Part shown: in pieces, positions 20,843-32,000 of the stretch
How positions within the stretch are numbered: position 1 is the stretch's first letter
Layout: each line of letters starts with the position of its first letter
Notes under the pieces: model-generated
The model's database searches: none
What the model was told of the DNA's origin: nothing
The model's input: only the letters and a program-made list of their open reading frames with translations
Position numbers and translations under genes: made by a program
From: Lineus longissimus
Lineage: Eukaryota > Nemertea > Pilidiophora > Heteronemertea > Lineidae
Direction: 5' to 3'
Assembly: GCF_910592395.1 (NCBI RefSeq)
Contig: NC_088316.1
Coordinates: forward strand, 4,776,001 to 4,840,000
Length of the DNA: 64,000 nt

Positions 20843-21706
20843 ATGACATCAATTAACACTGGTTTCAAATCAAGTTCAGAAGAGCAAAATCACTTTGGGT
20901 ATATGAGTGGACATTTTTCTCTGTGCTTGTATCATGCAATTTCTATATCATATCCCGTCGTCAATTTGATTCTGTTATTGTCAACTACCAACAATCAACT
21001 ATCAATAAGCAGATGTGCGTGTGACAGTAATGTTAAGAAACAAGATTGCATGTCGAATGCGTATAGGAGACGTCTTGATTGTATGACCGGTGTCCTTCCT
21101 GGAAGAGATCGTCCCAACCCCAACCTTAACCTGTTCTACCGACAGGCATCACAGGAATGATTTGAGTGCCAGATATATAACTCATCATATACTGCTTAGA
21201 ACAGATCAACACCGCCAAAGCAGATAACATGTTCATGCCAAGAACACATGATTATATCAACCGTATTTATATTGATGGCTCAAAATCGCCTAAGCAGATA
21301 TCTCATTTCATACCAATACACACACATCCTGATCTATTTCATTATAAGTATATTTGTGTGTGTGAGACAGTATAGTGTGATTAGAAACAAGATTGCAGCA
21401 TGTCGAAATCTATCGGAGACAACTTGTAAGGCATGTGTCCTTTCTGGAAGAGATATTTTCACTTTTATGGTTCTTGTCTTGTCAGTCAGCGGCCAATTTC
21501 AACCCTAACCGTTTATTCATCCGACTGCCATCACAGGAAGGGTCTGCGAAATATATTCAGATACCACGGCCAAGTCCCAACTCTAACCGTTACCTATTCT
21601 TCCGACTGACATCACCGGAAGGGTTAACACATCATCATAGCCTGAGCAGATAACCTGCTCAGATTTCATCCGAATAACACAGGTCAACTGTATTTATATT
21701 GATAGC
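20843..21706. repeat. degenerate direct-repeat block
   Basis: Several segments recur in the same order. GAAACAAGATTGCA with ATGTCGAA is at ~21037 and ~21385. TGTCCTT-CTGGAAGAGAT is at ~21091 and ~21437. CCAACCCCAACCTTAACC, CGACAGGCATCACAGGAA and variants occur at ~21115, ~21500 and ~21571. AGCAGATAAC with a CTGTATTTATATTGATAGCTC-like block is at ~21217 and ~21650. The period is roughly 350-430 bp with heavy decay. No coding role is apparent; short frames through it are by-products. Confidence 0.6.
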
Positions 21707-22560
21707 TCAGATTTTGTTCTCGTCTTGGCCATTAATCCAACCCCAGGTGACCTCGTCTAAGTCCGTCAAAGTCTTGTCTCGTACTGATGATTTGTTGGAG
21801 CGGCCTTGCCGTGATAACACCTGAAGAATCACAGTGTTATTAGCCTTTGGTCGGACTTACTTGGCATAATCTCGTTTTGGAGATCAGGCGTTAAGAAGAG
21901 CACACAAGAAAAGCACAACAGACTCATGATTTGATAGCGCGCATTATCTGATGCGTCAACGCCTCAGACGCAGTTTTTCGAAATCAGAGTTGCGGAGATA
22001 TTGATACTGTACACTGACATTAATTTACGTTGAGAAATTAGCCCTCGTGGCCTGAAAAGACGTTTCCTATGAAATGCACCGGGTATAGTCTGGAACATTA
22101 CATTATCTGTGAAGTAAATCGTTGAAATCTCAAGCAGCTGCTACCTGATTCTCGACCACTTCCTCGTCCCACACGCCATTGTATTCAACAATCAATCACT
22201 AAGATTAATAGCGTTCTCGGACTAATTACCGTGGTCGTCGGACTAATGTTGTCATCTACGAGAGTGAAACAACTGGCAACTTCAAGGCAGAAAAGTAATT
22301 AGGTAACTCTTAATACTGTCTCGGAAAAGAACACAAGTCATACGTGTCCACATCTTTTGCGTTTTTGGCTATCTTGTAGTCTTTGGCAAGGAAGGAGATG
22401 AAGGAACGAAGGACAATACTTGTGCGGCTTCTTTCTGATCTTGTCGCATTTGCTGAGATGCTTTCGAGAGGTTTCCGGACAAATTAGCTGCCAGTATTGC
22501 ACTCCTGTGGTCCTTACGCCTTCCTTTCTTTCTATCCACCTCCATCATATCTGCCACCGT
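21707..22560. other. unique stretch, no gene seen
   Basis: No recognised frame or repeat. AATCAATCACTAAGATTAAT and neighbouring ACTAATTACC near 22190-22230 are homeodomain-like sites but isolated. Confidence 0.35.
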
Positions 22561-23896
22561 ATAATAAAAAATTGTGTTTGATTATGACCGCAGGTATAGG
22601 GAGAAGGTTTTACAAACACCCACCGCTCACCTCCGGCGGTACTTTTATCTATTGACGTATTTCGCGTTCCAAGCATTGCATGTTGTCTGGGAGAAAACCA
22701 CTAATAATTGGTGTTATCAAAGACACATATCACTAGTTATTGATGGCCTTAACTGTGATATAGATTCATCTTGGTCTGATGAGTAGCAATGATCAGAATA
22801 GCTTGAGACTGTGTCCAAAAGGGCGTTAAAAGGTGTGCTAAGTTGACGTGAGGCTAAATCTTCTTCTCTTTTCTCTCTCGATCTTGCATCTCACCAAGGG
22901 AGCAAAGGATAATGTTATGGAAAATTGCTTTATTTGTGCTCTGTGTTCGCTAGATATAAAGAAGTGCTGAATGCGACACTGCAAAATGACACTGTCGGAC
23001 ATTGTTGGATCTAAACTACAAGGACGGCTGATCTTCATATGGAAAATTGCTTTGTTATTTGAGCTTGCGGCGACTGCTTGGTGTAAAGAGGTGCTGAATC
23101 TGACACTGCCGAAGTAGATACTGTCGCTGGTTGGATTTAGACAACAAGGACTACTGAAGTAATTGTAGCGATCAACATGGGCATTTTTGATGGAACACCC
23201 TAATCTGAGGGCCACAAAAGGTTGTCATCCGAATCCATGGTTGACGGCACTTGGCTCTGTAATAGAGTCTTGGTTCTTGGCTCTTGGCTCGTGGCCCGTG
23301 GGTCTCAGATTAGGGTATCCCATTTCTGATGGCGTTGTCACTCTGCTCTCGCTAATCTGATTTGTTGGGTTTCTAGCTGGATATAAATTTTCTTGTCTCA
23401 CCTTCATCCCTACCACCCAATCGCATAAATCTCATCATGAAAAATCATTGATCATGACCGTCAAAAAGGAATGCGGGGATTGTAAAGTTGCCTTACTATC
23501 TTTCATCCTTTGGTGCAATCGCTTTCCAAGCAGTATGCTGCCCCCGAAGAAAACCACATTAGTGTTATCAAAAGACACACATCCTTAGTTTCTTATGTCT
23601 CTCTTTCCCGCGATCCAGTCTGTTTATGATCATCATCCATCTTATATTTCTGATGGAGTGGCAAGGATAGAATAGCCTGAAACTTTGTAGGAAGATCATT
23701 GAAAGGTGCGCTAAGCTGACTTGAGTGGCCAAGGCAATGCATACTGCCAGGGAGAAAACCGCTGAAGTGTTATCAAGCACACACATATCGCTATTTTTTA
23801 TGTCCCTCTTTTCCGAGATCTAGTCTGTTTAGATCACCCATCCCGTATGTCTGATGGAGTGACAATGCTATAATAGCACTAGGCTGAGTATTCGTC

Positions 23897-24146
23897 TTAA
23901 AGGTATACGCCTTTCGTAATTACTGGTGGTCCAGGAAAATAAAAATGCAGTTATACACAATGCTGTAGTGCAGTTATTATCCATACAAATTTACTGAAAC
24001 TTGGATTTTTATAGTATCCGTGTATTAGTATATTTGTCTACACAGCGGCAATGCTGAAATTTAGATTTTGTGCGTATTTACGCAATAGGAAATTTTCAGA
24101 TTCAATTGCAAATTTCATTTTTTTAACGAACGGCGAAGGCCTTTAA
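23897..24146. mobile_element. TTAA-bounded MITE inserted in the array
   Basis: TTAA at 23897-23900 and 24143-24146 flanks an element whose ends are AGGTATACGCCTTTCG and its inexact inverse GGCGAAGGCCT. The array unit at ~25709 reads GTGTCTAAAGACGTCAAAGG where this locus reads CGTC-TTAA...TTAA-GACCGTTGAAAGG. The unit therefore acts as an empty-site comparison and supports insertion at TTAA. Inside is the AGTGCAGTTATTATCC, ACTGAAACTTGG block shared with 9215-9268. TTAA targeting is typical of piggyBac and a few other superfamilies; the superfamily is not settled here. Confidence 0.7.
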
Positions 24147-24637
24147 GACCGTTGAAAGGCACGCACGCTCATTCAGTGGCTAAGCAACGCATGCTGTCCC
24201 GATCAGGGAGAAAGTCACAGAAAATTGGTGTTATCAAACTTACATTATGACTCAGGCTTTGATTCTCGTGATCCAGTTTCTATCTGAATACACATTTCAT
24301 TGTTCCACAAGAGTGGCAATGAAATAATAGCTTGTGATTTGTACTGGGTCTCACAGGGTGCTGAAAAGTGCCTCGGGCGTCTAAAGCTATTTCCCTTTTT
24401 TTCTTTCGAGCTTTCATCTTGCCAAGGCGATATGGGATAACATTATGGAAAATAACTGATAGCTCGTTGATATATCGCTATTTGTAACGAAGTGCTGAAT
24501 CTGACACTGCCATAAGACTCTTTCTCTTGTCGGATCTTGACTGCAACAAAGGCTGGGGTAATGTATAGCGTAAGCCATGATTAGCATAGACACTTGTCAT
24601 TGCTTGTTGAGGTTGTCTATGTTCGTACCATCACTAA

Positions 24638-24766
24638 GAAAACCTAGTTTTATGGAAGAAAACCAAGTTTTCTTCTTTCAAAACTTAGTTTCATGGAAGA
24701 AAACCATGTTTTATTCCATGAAACTAGGTTTTAATGGAAGAAAACATGTTTTAGAAAAATAGTTTT
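24638..24766. repeat. palindromic AAACCTAGTTT-rich block
   Basis: AAAACCTAGTTTTATGGAAG and its inverse CATGAAACTAGGTTTT occur with further TTTCATGGAAGAAAACC copies in both orientations. The block can fold into alternative hairpins. It sits between array units and may be a small foldback insertion or slippage product. Confidence 0.6.
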
Positions 24767-24921
24767 CTGATGAACCTGAAGAAAACAAACATACTGCAAT
24801 AACAAGCCGCTCATTCCTTTAAAACGTGTGCTAAGCTAACATGGAGTGAGTGAAAGCCTTTCTTTGTGTTTTTTGTAACAATTTTGCTTCTGGCCGCAGC
24901 ACGCCAATGGAGAGAATGATG

Positions 24922-25262
24922 ATGGAGCCTCATAGCCTAGTGGTTAACACTGCTGGCTACCACGCAATAGGGCCCGGGTTCGATCCCGGGGAGAACCCAG
25001 GATTGTATTTCTGGATGAACCGGCGTGGCTTTCAAGGAACTAAAATTGCTGGCTCTTCACAACACGTACATTACCGTATGAAATAGTTGAGGGTCTGTCG
25101 GATGAGACTAAAAGCCGTGGTCCCTTGTACCTGAGTGTATATGCCAGGGCAAGTAAAAGATCCCACATAGGTGGACAGTAGCCTATAGTGGACTCCATAC
25201 CTCCGGCAAAAAATCCAATAGGGTTACAACGCCGGTAATGATGATAATGATGATAATGATAT
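24922..25262 (+). mobile_element. tRNA-derived SINE
   Basis: The head is tRNA-like: Pol III A box TAGCCTAGTGG (24933-24943), B box GGTTCGATCCC (24977-24987) at tRNA-like spacing, and a T-arm stem CCCGG...CCGGG. The body follows, with a GGATGAGACTAAAAGCCG, GGTCCCTTGTACC, GGGCAAGTAAAAGATCCC core. The tail is a GATAATGATGATAATGAT simple repeat. The acceptor ends do not pair as in a working tRNA, so this is not a tRNA gene. The core resembles a central domain I recall from widespread invertebrate SINEs, possibly the MetaSINE type; that name is tentative. It was transcribed by Pol III and mobilised by a LINE. Confidence 0.8.
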
Positions 25263-25870
25263 TATGGAATGTTGATATTTTCAAGCTCTCTGATATATGA
25301 TAGATTTTTAAAAAGCACTAAATGTGAAATTGCCAAAAGATTCTGTCGCTTGTCGGGTCTAAACTACCGGGCGGTTGATGTAATGTTGTCGTAGCAAGGA
25401 TCAACCTAGACACTTTCGTTGGCATTGTTGCCACTGCTGTCTCGAGGCTGATTTTTTGGGCTTCTGACGGGGATTAGATTTCTTTGTCTACAAATCTTCC
25501 TGCCGCGGCCAACCAATCACATCAATCAGCTCGTAGAGAAAGATCCTTGATCATAATGACCGCAGGAATGAAAGAGGAATGTGCGGAGCTGTAAAAAAGT
25601 AGCCGTATACTTTCTTTCATTTGTTGGTGGCTCATCATATCGCTTGCAAGCTACATATAATGCGTTCTGTCAGGGAGGCATCTAAATATCATATTAGTAA
25701 TAGCTTGATACTGTGTCTAAAGACGTCAAAGGTGCGTCAAGCCGTCATGAGCGGCCTAGATTTTTTCGCATTTTTAATCTCGATCTTACATCTGCCCAAA
25801 GGGAGGGAAGGATTTTATGATGGGAAGTTGTTTTATGTTAGCTCTGTGGTAGGTTGAAGGGCTCTTTCGG

Positions 25871-26802
25871 GAGGAGATTACTGTCACTAGCTAAGCTGTT
25901 ACAAGTGGCTTTTGGTGTTTCTTGGTTTTTCTTCCCGATGTTGTATTTAGTGGCTCGCGGTATAGAAGGAAGGATACGCGTTTCGTAAGTCTGATGAACG
26001 TTGCACAAAAAAGATAAGTAGGGGAAATTGATTCCTTAAAAACATGCTTTATAAGAGATACTGGACCATGTTTTATGAGAAAATGCTTCTCTAAAGCTAG
26101 GATAAGGCTTAATGGCTGGTTTGTTATTTAGGAAAATTGATAGAGTTTTAATATGTTATCTTGGTGTCTGATCTATTGACCCAACTGGTTAAACGAACGA
26201 CATTATAATTAATCGTGGATTGCTGGCGAATAAAGGCAATCCTGTCAGAATCAGTGCTTGCAAACAAAGAAGGCTTAGTTATGAATGGAGTAAAAAAATC
26301 CCTAATATTTTTAACTTTAAGGAGACATGCGAAATTCGTCATCAGCCTTGTCTCCCTTTCCGATATATAGATGTTAGGTTGGTTGTTGTAATAACACCAC
26401 AAGGGGAGCACAAACTATTATTGGTGTCGGTGGCTAATCTTAACAGTGCTGATTGAGTGTGCTTTTAACCCTGGTCTTGATGTGTATCAGAGACGACGTT
26501 TGAAAATGTTTACCAATTCTGTAAAAATGCATCCGAAATTTCAGAATTTCATTTTTTCGTACAAGATTTCTTAGTCAAGTAGCATTTTCGTAATGTGCAC
26601 ACCAGTAATCTAGGTTCTTAAACTGCAAGTGTCCTGTCATATTCTGCTACCAATCACCTTTGAGAATCAGCACCAAATTTCCCGATAAGAGCATGTCTAG
26701 GTTCGTCTCTGTTCGAGGTGGAATTCCTGGAATTTACTATTCCCGAGGTCATATTGCTAAAGGCGAGATTTTTGCCTGAAAATCGCAGTTACAGTGTGGC
26801 AA
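25871..26802. other. unique stretch, no gene seen
   Basis: Overlapping open frames on both strands at 26148-26456 show no recognisable domain. Confidence 0.4.
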
Positions 26803-26862
26803 TTCGGACAGTCGCAACAAATCACTGTCCGCTATGGTTACCAAAGCGGCTTGCAGACGACA
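26803..26862 (-). repeat. 60-bp block, inverted partner at 28.2 kb
   Basis: Its reverse complement, CTGCAAGCCGCTTTGGTAAC, CATAGCGGACAGTGATTTG, then CTGTCCGAAT, matches 28186-28245. The pair encloses the 0.84-kb repeat copy and a MITE. It may be the terminal repeat pair of a larger composite element or two independent copies. Confidence 0.6.
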
Positions 26863-26944
26863 GCAAAAAAAATTGAAAGTGCAGGTACATGTAGATTCAA
26901 CCGCGAATATTTCCTGTTCTATGGCACTCGACGTGAATTTGCTG

Positions 26945-27786
26945 GTTGGTATTTCTAGACGCAAGGGCCCAAAGCGCCGCGTAGCGGCAAAAAAGCGAAG
27001 CTGGCGAAACATTTATAACGGGTCACCGTCACTTATTATTGGACTTATAAGGCATTTACGGGGTTGCAACTATTTTGCTTTATAGTGTCACCAGGAAAGA
27101 AAAGCATGCGACCTAACGCCGATCTATTTGTATAAAGTGATAATTGGAAGGTATATAGTAGGAAATATCAATAAAATAATCATTACATGTCGTCTTTTGA
27201 GGGCATTTTTGATTGTAAAAAATATATGTGTACGTCACCGGAGTCTCTGCAATGATAATTTTATCACAGCAGTCTCGCGCAAGTAGAAGTTCTTTACCTA
27301 TTAGTTCTTCACTTATTAGTCTCAATGTCTGGCGCAAAGCCAGACGTTTCTCCATTACGATTTCACTACGATGTTTGACAAGAAGGAGCAGTGCGCGAGA
27401 TATGCTAATGAGCAGACTTCCCTCGCATGAGTTTCGGAAGAATGTTCCATATCGCGCTAAGCTGACCACTGCTGACCATGACAGGCGTGCATTGGACTGG
27501 TACAGGTTGGAACTGAACATTGAATATGCTGGTGGTGACGCTTTCTGATGAGAAGTTGGTCGTGACTGATGCAGTATCCTTGGACTTGTCCACAGCATCG
27601 TTCAATCATTGCTCTCTGAGCTGCCTTGATTCTGTACTTACCCAAATACTGAGACCAAATGCCTGTTGACTGTGCTTTAAGAGAGACTGGCGCCATGCCT
27701 AGTCTCTCTTAAAGCACAGTCAACAGACACCAACCCCCTCAGACTGAGAAACCACAAACGCCCAACCCTTCCTGCTACCTTAATAC
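26945..27786 (-). mobile_element. ~0.84-kb dispersed element, copy A (minus)
   Basis: Read on the minus strand, this matches 38106-38990 on the plus strand in order. Shared landmarks: GTATTAAGGTAGCAGGAAGG, the long hairpin, GCGCGATATGGAACATTC, CTGCTCATTAGCAT, GCGAGACTGCTG, ATTGCAGAGACTC, CATATATTTTTTACAAT, CTCAAAAGACGA, TATATACCTTC, ATAAATGTTTCGCCAGCTT and TTGCCGCTACGCGG. The stretch between hairpin and body is poorly conserved and of different length. A 161-codon ATG frame (27598-27113, minus) lies here, but copy B has indels that break it, so I do not treat it as a gene. Two opposite copies 11 kb apart indicate a mobile family of unknown class. Confidence 0.75.
27663..27726. repeat. long hairpin, ~27-bp stem (copy A)
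   Basis: CTGTTGACTGTGCTTTAAGA, then GAGACT, pairs with AGTCTCTCTTAAAGCACAGT, then CAACAG, around a short CATG-containing loop. The stem is essentially perfect. The same hairpin, inverted, is at 38170-38233. The stem length is compatible with a small-RNA precursor, but repeat ownership makes a transposon end more likely. Confidence 0.8.
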
Positions 27787-27807
27787 TTCTGGATGATACA
27801 TGTAGCT

Positions 27808-28121
27808 TAAACACACCTGTTTATAGGTTTATATTGATGAAGCTGTCCTGAATAAGTAGAGAAATCAGTGTTTTTGTAGCTCTATGCCAAATTAATGGCA
27901 TAATTTGCGCTTATTTCTACCATAAATGCCTAAATTGTGGAGATTATTGCACAGGCTGTGCTGTGTAGCATGTTCACCAGAATAGGAAGAAGTGATTACA
28001 AGCGCTTGGTTTAAAGTGTTCTATAAAGTGACTTAAAACGCAGACTGTCCGATAATTTCACTGCTTATTTAGGACAGTTTCACCAATATAAACCTAATAT
28101 AAAAATCAACAGATGTGTTTG
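27808..28121. mobile_element. TIR element (MITE-like), ~314 bp
   Basis: AAACACACCTGTT, TAGGTTTATATTGATGAAGC and TGTCCTGAATAAG on the left pair with CTTATTTAGGACAG, TTTCACCAATATAAACCTA and AACAGATGTGTTT on the right. AGCT lies just outside both ends (27804-27807 and 28122-28125) and may be the target duplication. No frame is present. Confidence 0.65.
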
Positions 28122-28185
28122 AGCTATCATCTAGAAATACCACCCAGCAAATCTGCCTGTGCTTTCAATTTATTTGCTTTTGTCT

Positions 28186-28245
28186 GCTAGCCGCTTCGGT
28201 TACCCTATAGCGGACAGTGATTTGCTGACACTGCGTCCGAATACC
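28186..28245 (+). repeat. 60-bp block, inverted partner of 26.8 kb
   Basis: CTGCTAGCCGCTTCGGTTAC, CTATAGCGGACAGTGATTTG and GCGTCCGAAT match the reverse complement of 26803-26862. Confidence 0.6.
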
Positions 28246-29033
28246 CACCGCGAGTTAGATGGCTCAAAAGTATTCTCATTTAGTGATTCGATAAAAACAG
28301 CACGGTATTCATGTGTCTGCATAGATTACAGGCAACTGCTATTATGATTTGCATGACGTAATGCCGGATAATGACCACAGGAAATTGGACAAAGCCACGT
28401 CATTTTTGACATCTTGTAGAATTTCTACCAGACGTTACAAGCCAAGTGGCGTTTTGGCTATGTTTTTAATTTCACTCCGAAAGTGGTCGTAGTAGGTAAT
28501 AGTTAGGAAAGGGTATTAATTATCTACTAAAAATTATCTCTATTATTTTGACCTATTCCATGTCAAAAGTAGGAAATATGATGTCACGTAGTAGCCGACA
28601 TACACGGTTTGGTTTACCTCTTTGTGACACCCTGTATCTCCTTCCAAACCTTTCTAACTAAAACCTTTCGGACTATTTCACATAAGTATAGTAATCAAGG
28701 CACTAATGCCAAGCGGAAATTTAAAGAAGACATAACAATACTGACATCCGTTACTCTCGGCAGCCTAGATCAACTGTAATTTCCATTCAACTTACGGGAT
28801 TCGCCGCCCCATAAAGTCGCCGAAGACCCAAGGTGATTGCCAGGAAATGTACGGGGCATGATAACAGTGTTTGGAAATCATTTAAAGGTGTTTCGATGAC
28901 ATTTTATAGCAGTAAATAAGGTCTCTCACTGGGATGATATGTACCCTAGCCCCAGGCAGTTGAGAAGGCTATAATCAAGTGACACTCTCAAGCTGTTTAA
29001 TCTAAAAGTAATCATAGTTTAGTGTCATTATAG
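28246..29033. other. unique stretch, no gene seen
   Basis: No recognised frame or repeat. Confidence 0.4.
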
Positions 29034-29056
29034 CCAGAGTCTTTCAAAGACTCTGG
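29034..29056. repeat. perfect 23-bp hairpin
   Basis: CCAGAGTCTTT pairs with AAAGACTCTGG across a single base. No T-run follows that would suggest a terminator. It is isolated in unique DNA. Confidence 0.6.
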
Positions 29057-32000
29057 TATAGTAGGAATGTACAAAAGGAGGCGACAGGGATAAAGGTTTA
29101 TTTTATGGATATCGCTAAATGTACGCATTATTTTTTCACTAATATGACTTTGCTCTCCGACGTGAAACCATCTTTTGAAATGTTCCAACAACTTTCGCCA
29201 ATAGTTAGCCCGTAAAAGAATCAGTAAGTACGAACTTGATTCCTGAGGTCATCCGCTCGACAATTCTCGGCAACATCTCGATTCCAGCACAGATCGTGAC
29301 ATGTCGTTTGAGAGTTTTGACCCCGAGGCATCCTCGTATTAATCGGTATGCTTCCCAGCCTTCTCCAAGCGGATTGGACCGAAGCGTGTGGAACTACATT
29401 TAATTGGCTATTCTAAGGTCCAGTTGCGTCGCGCAGAGCAAGACCCCATATTTTGCCACTTCCCTCACGGTTAAAAAAATTCAGCCCTGACCCACAACAC
29501 GGTCGATTATACATGTATTGTATTTTAACAAAACTCGCTCGCACCTTGGCCTAATCCCCATTGTTCTACAGTCTTATCAAAGGGTCATCTGGGCAAATCG
29601 TTATAACATCGTCCCACACGAAACGTATTCTGGGTGGTCGACGGGCCTAATCTGGCACTGGCACCAAACTTAATGATTAATTTCACGACGCATGCGAAAT
29701 CGAATTTTGTGCGATTTGGGTATAAAATAAAAGCGTACAGTATGTGTTCTAGCCATTGCAATTAGGTTTCCACTGCATGCGATTGCGACAACGCGCGCAT
29801 TATGTTGTTTAATTTTTTTCGCCCCGTTGCTCGCACAAAGTATTTGGTTCTGCGACTACGCCATGTGTGACTTCGGCAAAATCGTGGTATTGGGATCTGA
29901 GCTGGCCTTATTACACGTTTTTCTCTCTGGTGGCGTCGCCACCACTATATCGGCTTGTACAAAATGGCCTATAGAAATCAGAATGTCGAGAGTTTCTTGC
30001 ATCACAAGGATGTGGTCGATTTGAAAATCATCAAGTTCTGTGCTGAAATATTCCCGTGCGATTAATTAAACAACCGATACTTCACGAAGATGACGATGAT
30101 GTGTGCCCTCCCCGATTTCTCCCACCACAAACCTCTCTTTGCAATGTTGCTGAATCATCTCAACAGTTAAGTAGTGTACGTTTGTTTTCGAAACGACACA
30201 TTATGCAGATCTCTTAATAGAGGACCTCATGTGGTATTCCAACAGGTACAGCGTCGGCGACGAACGTGTGCTGCATTGCTTCTTTCTCGATAGATAGCGG
30301 GTAGATCCTAATATTATTGCATCGTCACTTTCCCGGATAAATAATAATTTGGAATTCATGAAATTTGCGAAACCACACTTACGGTTATTTCTTTAGTAAC
30401 TATTTGATACCGCATCAGCCTCATTGATTGATCAATTGGGGGAATGTAAACAGTGTGACATGTCATAACTGTAGAATTTATGGAAAAATCTGCTAATTGT
30501 TTGTGACAATGCTTCCTCTATGGATTTCCAAGTTGATTGATGATGTTCAGTTATTGTGGAGTTCAGAACATTCGATGATATAAGAGGTAACAGGGAAATA
30601 ACTTCCTTGAGAATAATACGAATTGTTTTGCTGCGGAATAACTGATAGGAACATATTTTGTGCTAAAGGTCATAGGACGATTCGAAACAGACGTAATTGT
30701 TGACGCCGAAGAATGGATATATTACTGGAAAGATTGATTGAGATCTTTAAAGGTAAATTGTATCTGGGTGATTTTATGATGACTTAAGATCGAGGTGATA
30801 ACAGTCACTTTTGCGCACTTCATAATTGTCACTCTATAACTCGTGGACCTCTTCGTGGTCGGTGATCTCTTCTGCATGACGCAACATGCAACAAAGGACC
30901 AATCTGGGCATCCTTATTTGACCCATTGCAATACGCACTCTCCTGACGAGGTCTATTATTGTCGAGGTTGGTTGGTTGACAATCGACTGTGATATTTTGC
31001 CGAAACAACTCCTGCTCATAGTGTAAAAGACCTGGCACGGGGGTTCATTGAGTCAGACTCGGAGGGCCAGGAAAACATTGAATCAGAGGGAAAGGACGGT
31101 GGTGTTGAGTATTTTCCTCTGACGAAATGACATGAGTCGAGGTATGTTTCTGGAAACTGATTCGATAAATCCCACCAACATTCCATATGCCCCGTGAAAA
31201 TATTCAAAATGGTGATAATTTTATTTGCACTTGCTACCAGGCACCAAAACGGATGAACACAAGAACGGTCAAAATGTTATATTTTTTATGAGTAACAGGT
31301 GGGTCGTTTTGTCCTCGAGCTGGATCTTTTTGTCCATTAATTAGCATCCTTCCAAACATTATACAAACACTATTGATTATTAACTATTGATCGTCTTTGA
31401 CGATATAAAACTTTATCAAGAACCCTGGTCAAGAGAATCGGTCAAGTGTCGTCTGCTGTAGGACGAACTGACGCCTAGAATCGACATCAGGTAATTCAGT
31501 CTTCTGATAAGCCAATCATTGGGTCCGATACAAATACTGTAAGTATACTCACAACAGAAGATGTCAAACTTTTAGCTCGGTATACCAGTAGCTATTTAAT
31601 CCAATTGACATGCTATATTGAGTTTGCCATACGTCCATGGTGAATACAATTACAAAAACATTCAATTCTCGATACCAGGTGTCGCATCCTAAGCTATTCA
31701 ATTACAATGTAGGCATAAGCATCAGGCACGGTGGCGAGGTTGATTGATAACTCAAACATGCTTGTCAATTCAGGCCATCTCCAAACTGTTTCCGCTGCAT
31801 TGACCCCGGAAAAGAAGCATGATTATATCAGCGACCAAAATTGGTTCGACAATATGCTACTTAGCCGTTGTAAAGTGTGTTATGGGACACATTGATATAC
31901 AGTAGGATGCGTTATGAGGATATTGGTCAATACTGCTCTTAACAGGTGTCGGCTACTGAGGCTGGCAATAAGATTAAGAAAAGTCGGTTCGTGTAGAATA

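Larger units (their letters stand above)
22561..25870. repeat. degenerate long-period tandem array (~3.3 kb)
   Basis: Blocks repeat in the same order: a GTCTGGGAGAAAACCACTAA-like block then GTGTTATCAAA-ACACA (about 22685, 23540, 23745, 24200); AATAGCTTGAGACTGTGTC, AAAGGTGCGCTAAGCTGAC (22800, 23690, 24140, 25700); TCTCGATCTTGCATC, AAGGGAGCAAAGGATAA (22875, 24415, 25780); GAAGTGCTGAATCTGACACT (22961, 23089, 24489, 25318); and a CCAATCACATCAATCA, TGATCATGACCG, GAATGCGGGGATTGTAAAG block (23420, 25510). Units are partial and diverged. Younger insertions (23897-24146, 24922-25262) interrupt the array. No frame is conserved across units, so it is probably non-coding. Confidence 0.7.

Noticed and set aside
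24924-24996. Functional tRNA gene
   Set aside because: A and B boxes are present, but the acceptor arm does not pair and a SINE body and tail follow directly.
27113-27598. 161-codon minus-strand frame with a helical, CARD-like look
   Set aside because: It lies inside dispersed element copy A. The homologous copy at 38.5-38.9 kb has indels that break the frame, and the CARD resemblance is only in helical composition.
29721-29733. TATA box of a promoter
   Set aside because: TATAAAATAAAAG is common in AT-rich DNA and no supported gene follows within 1 kb.
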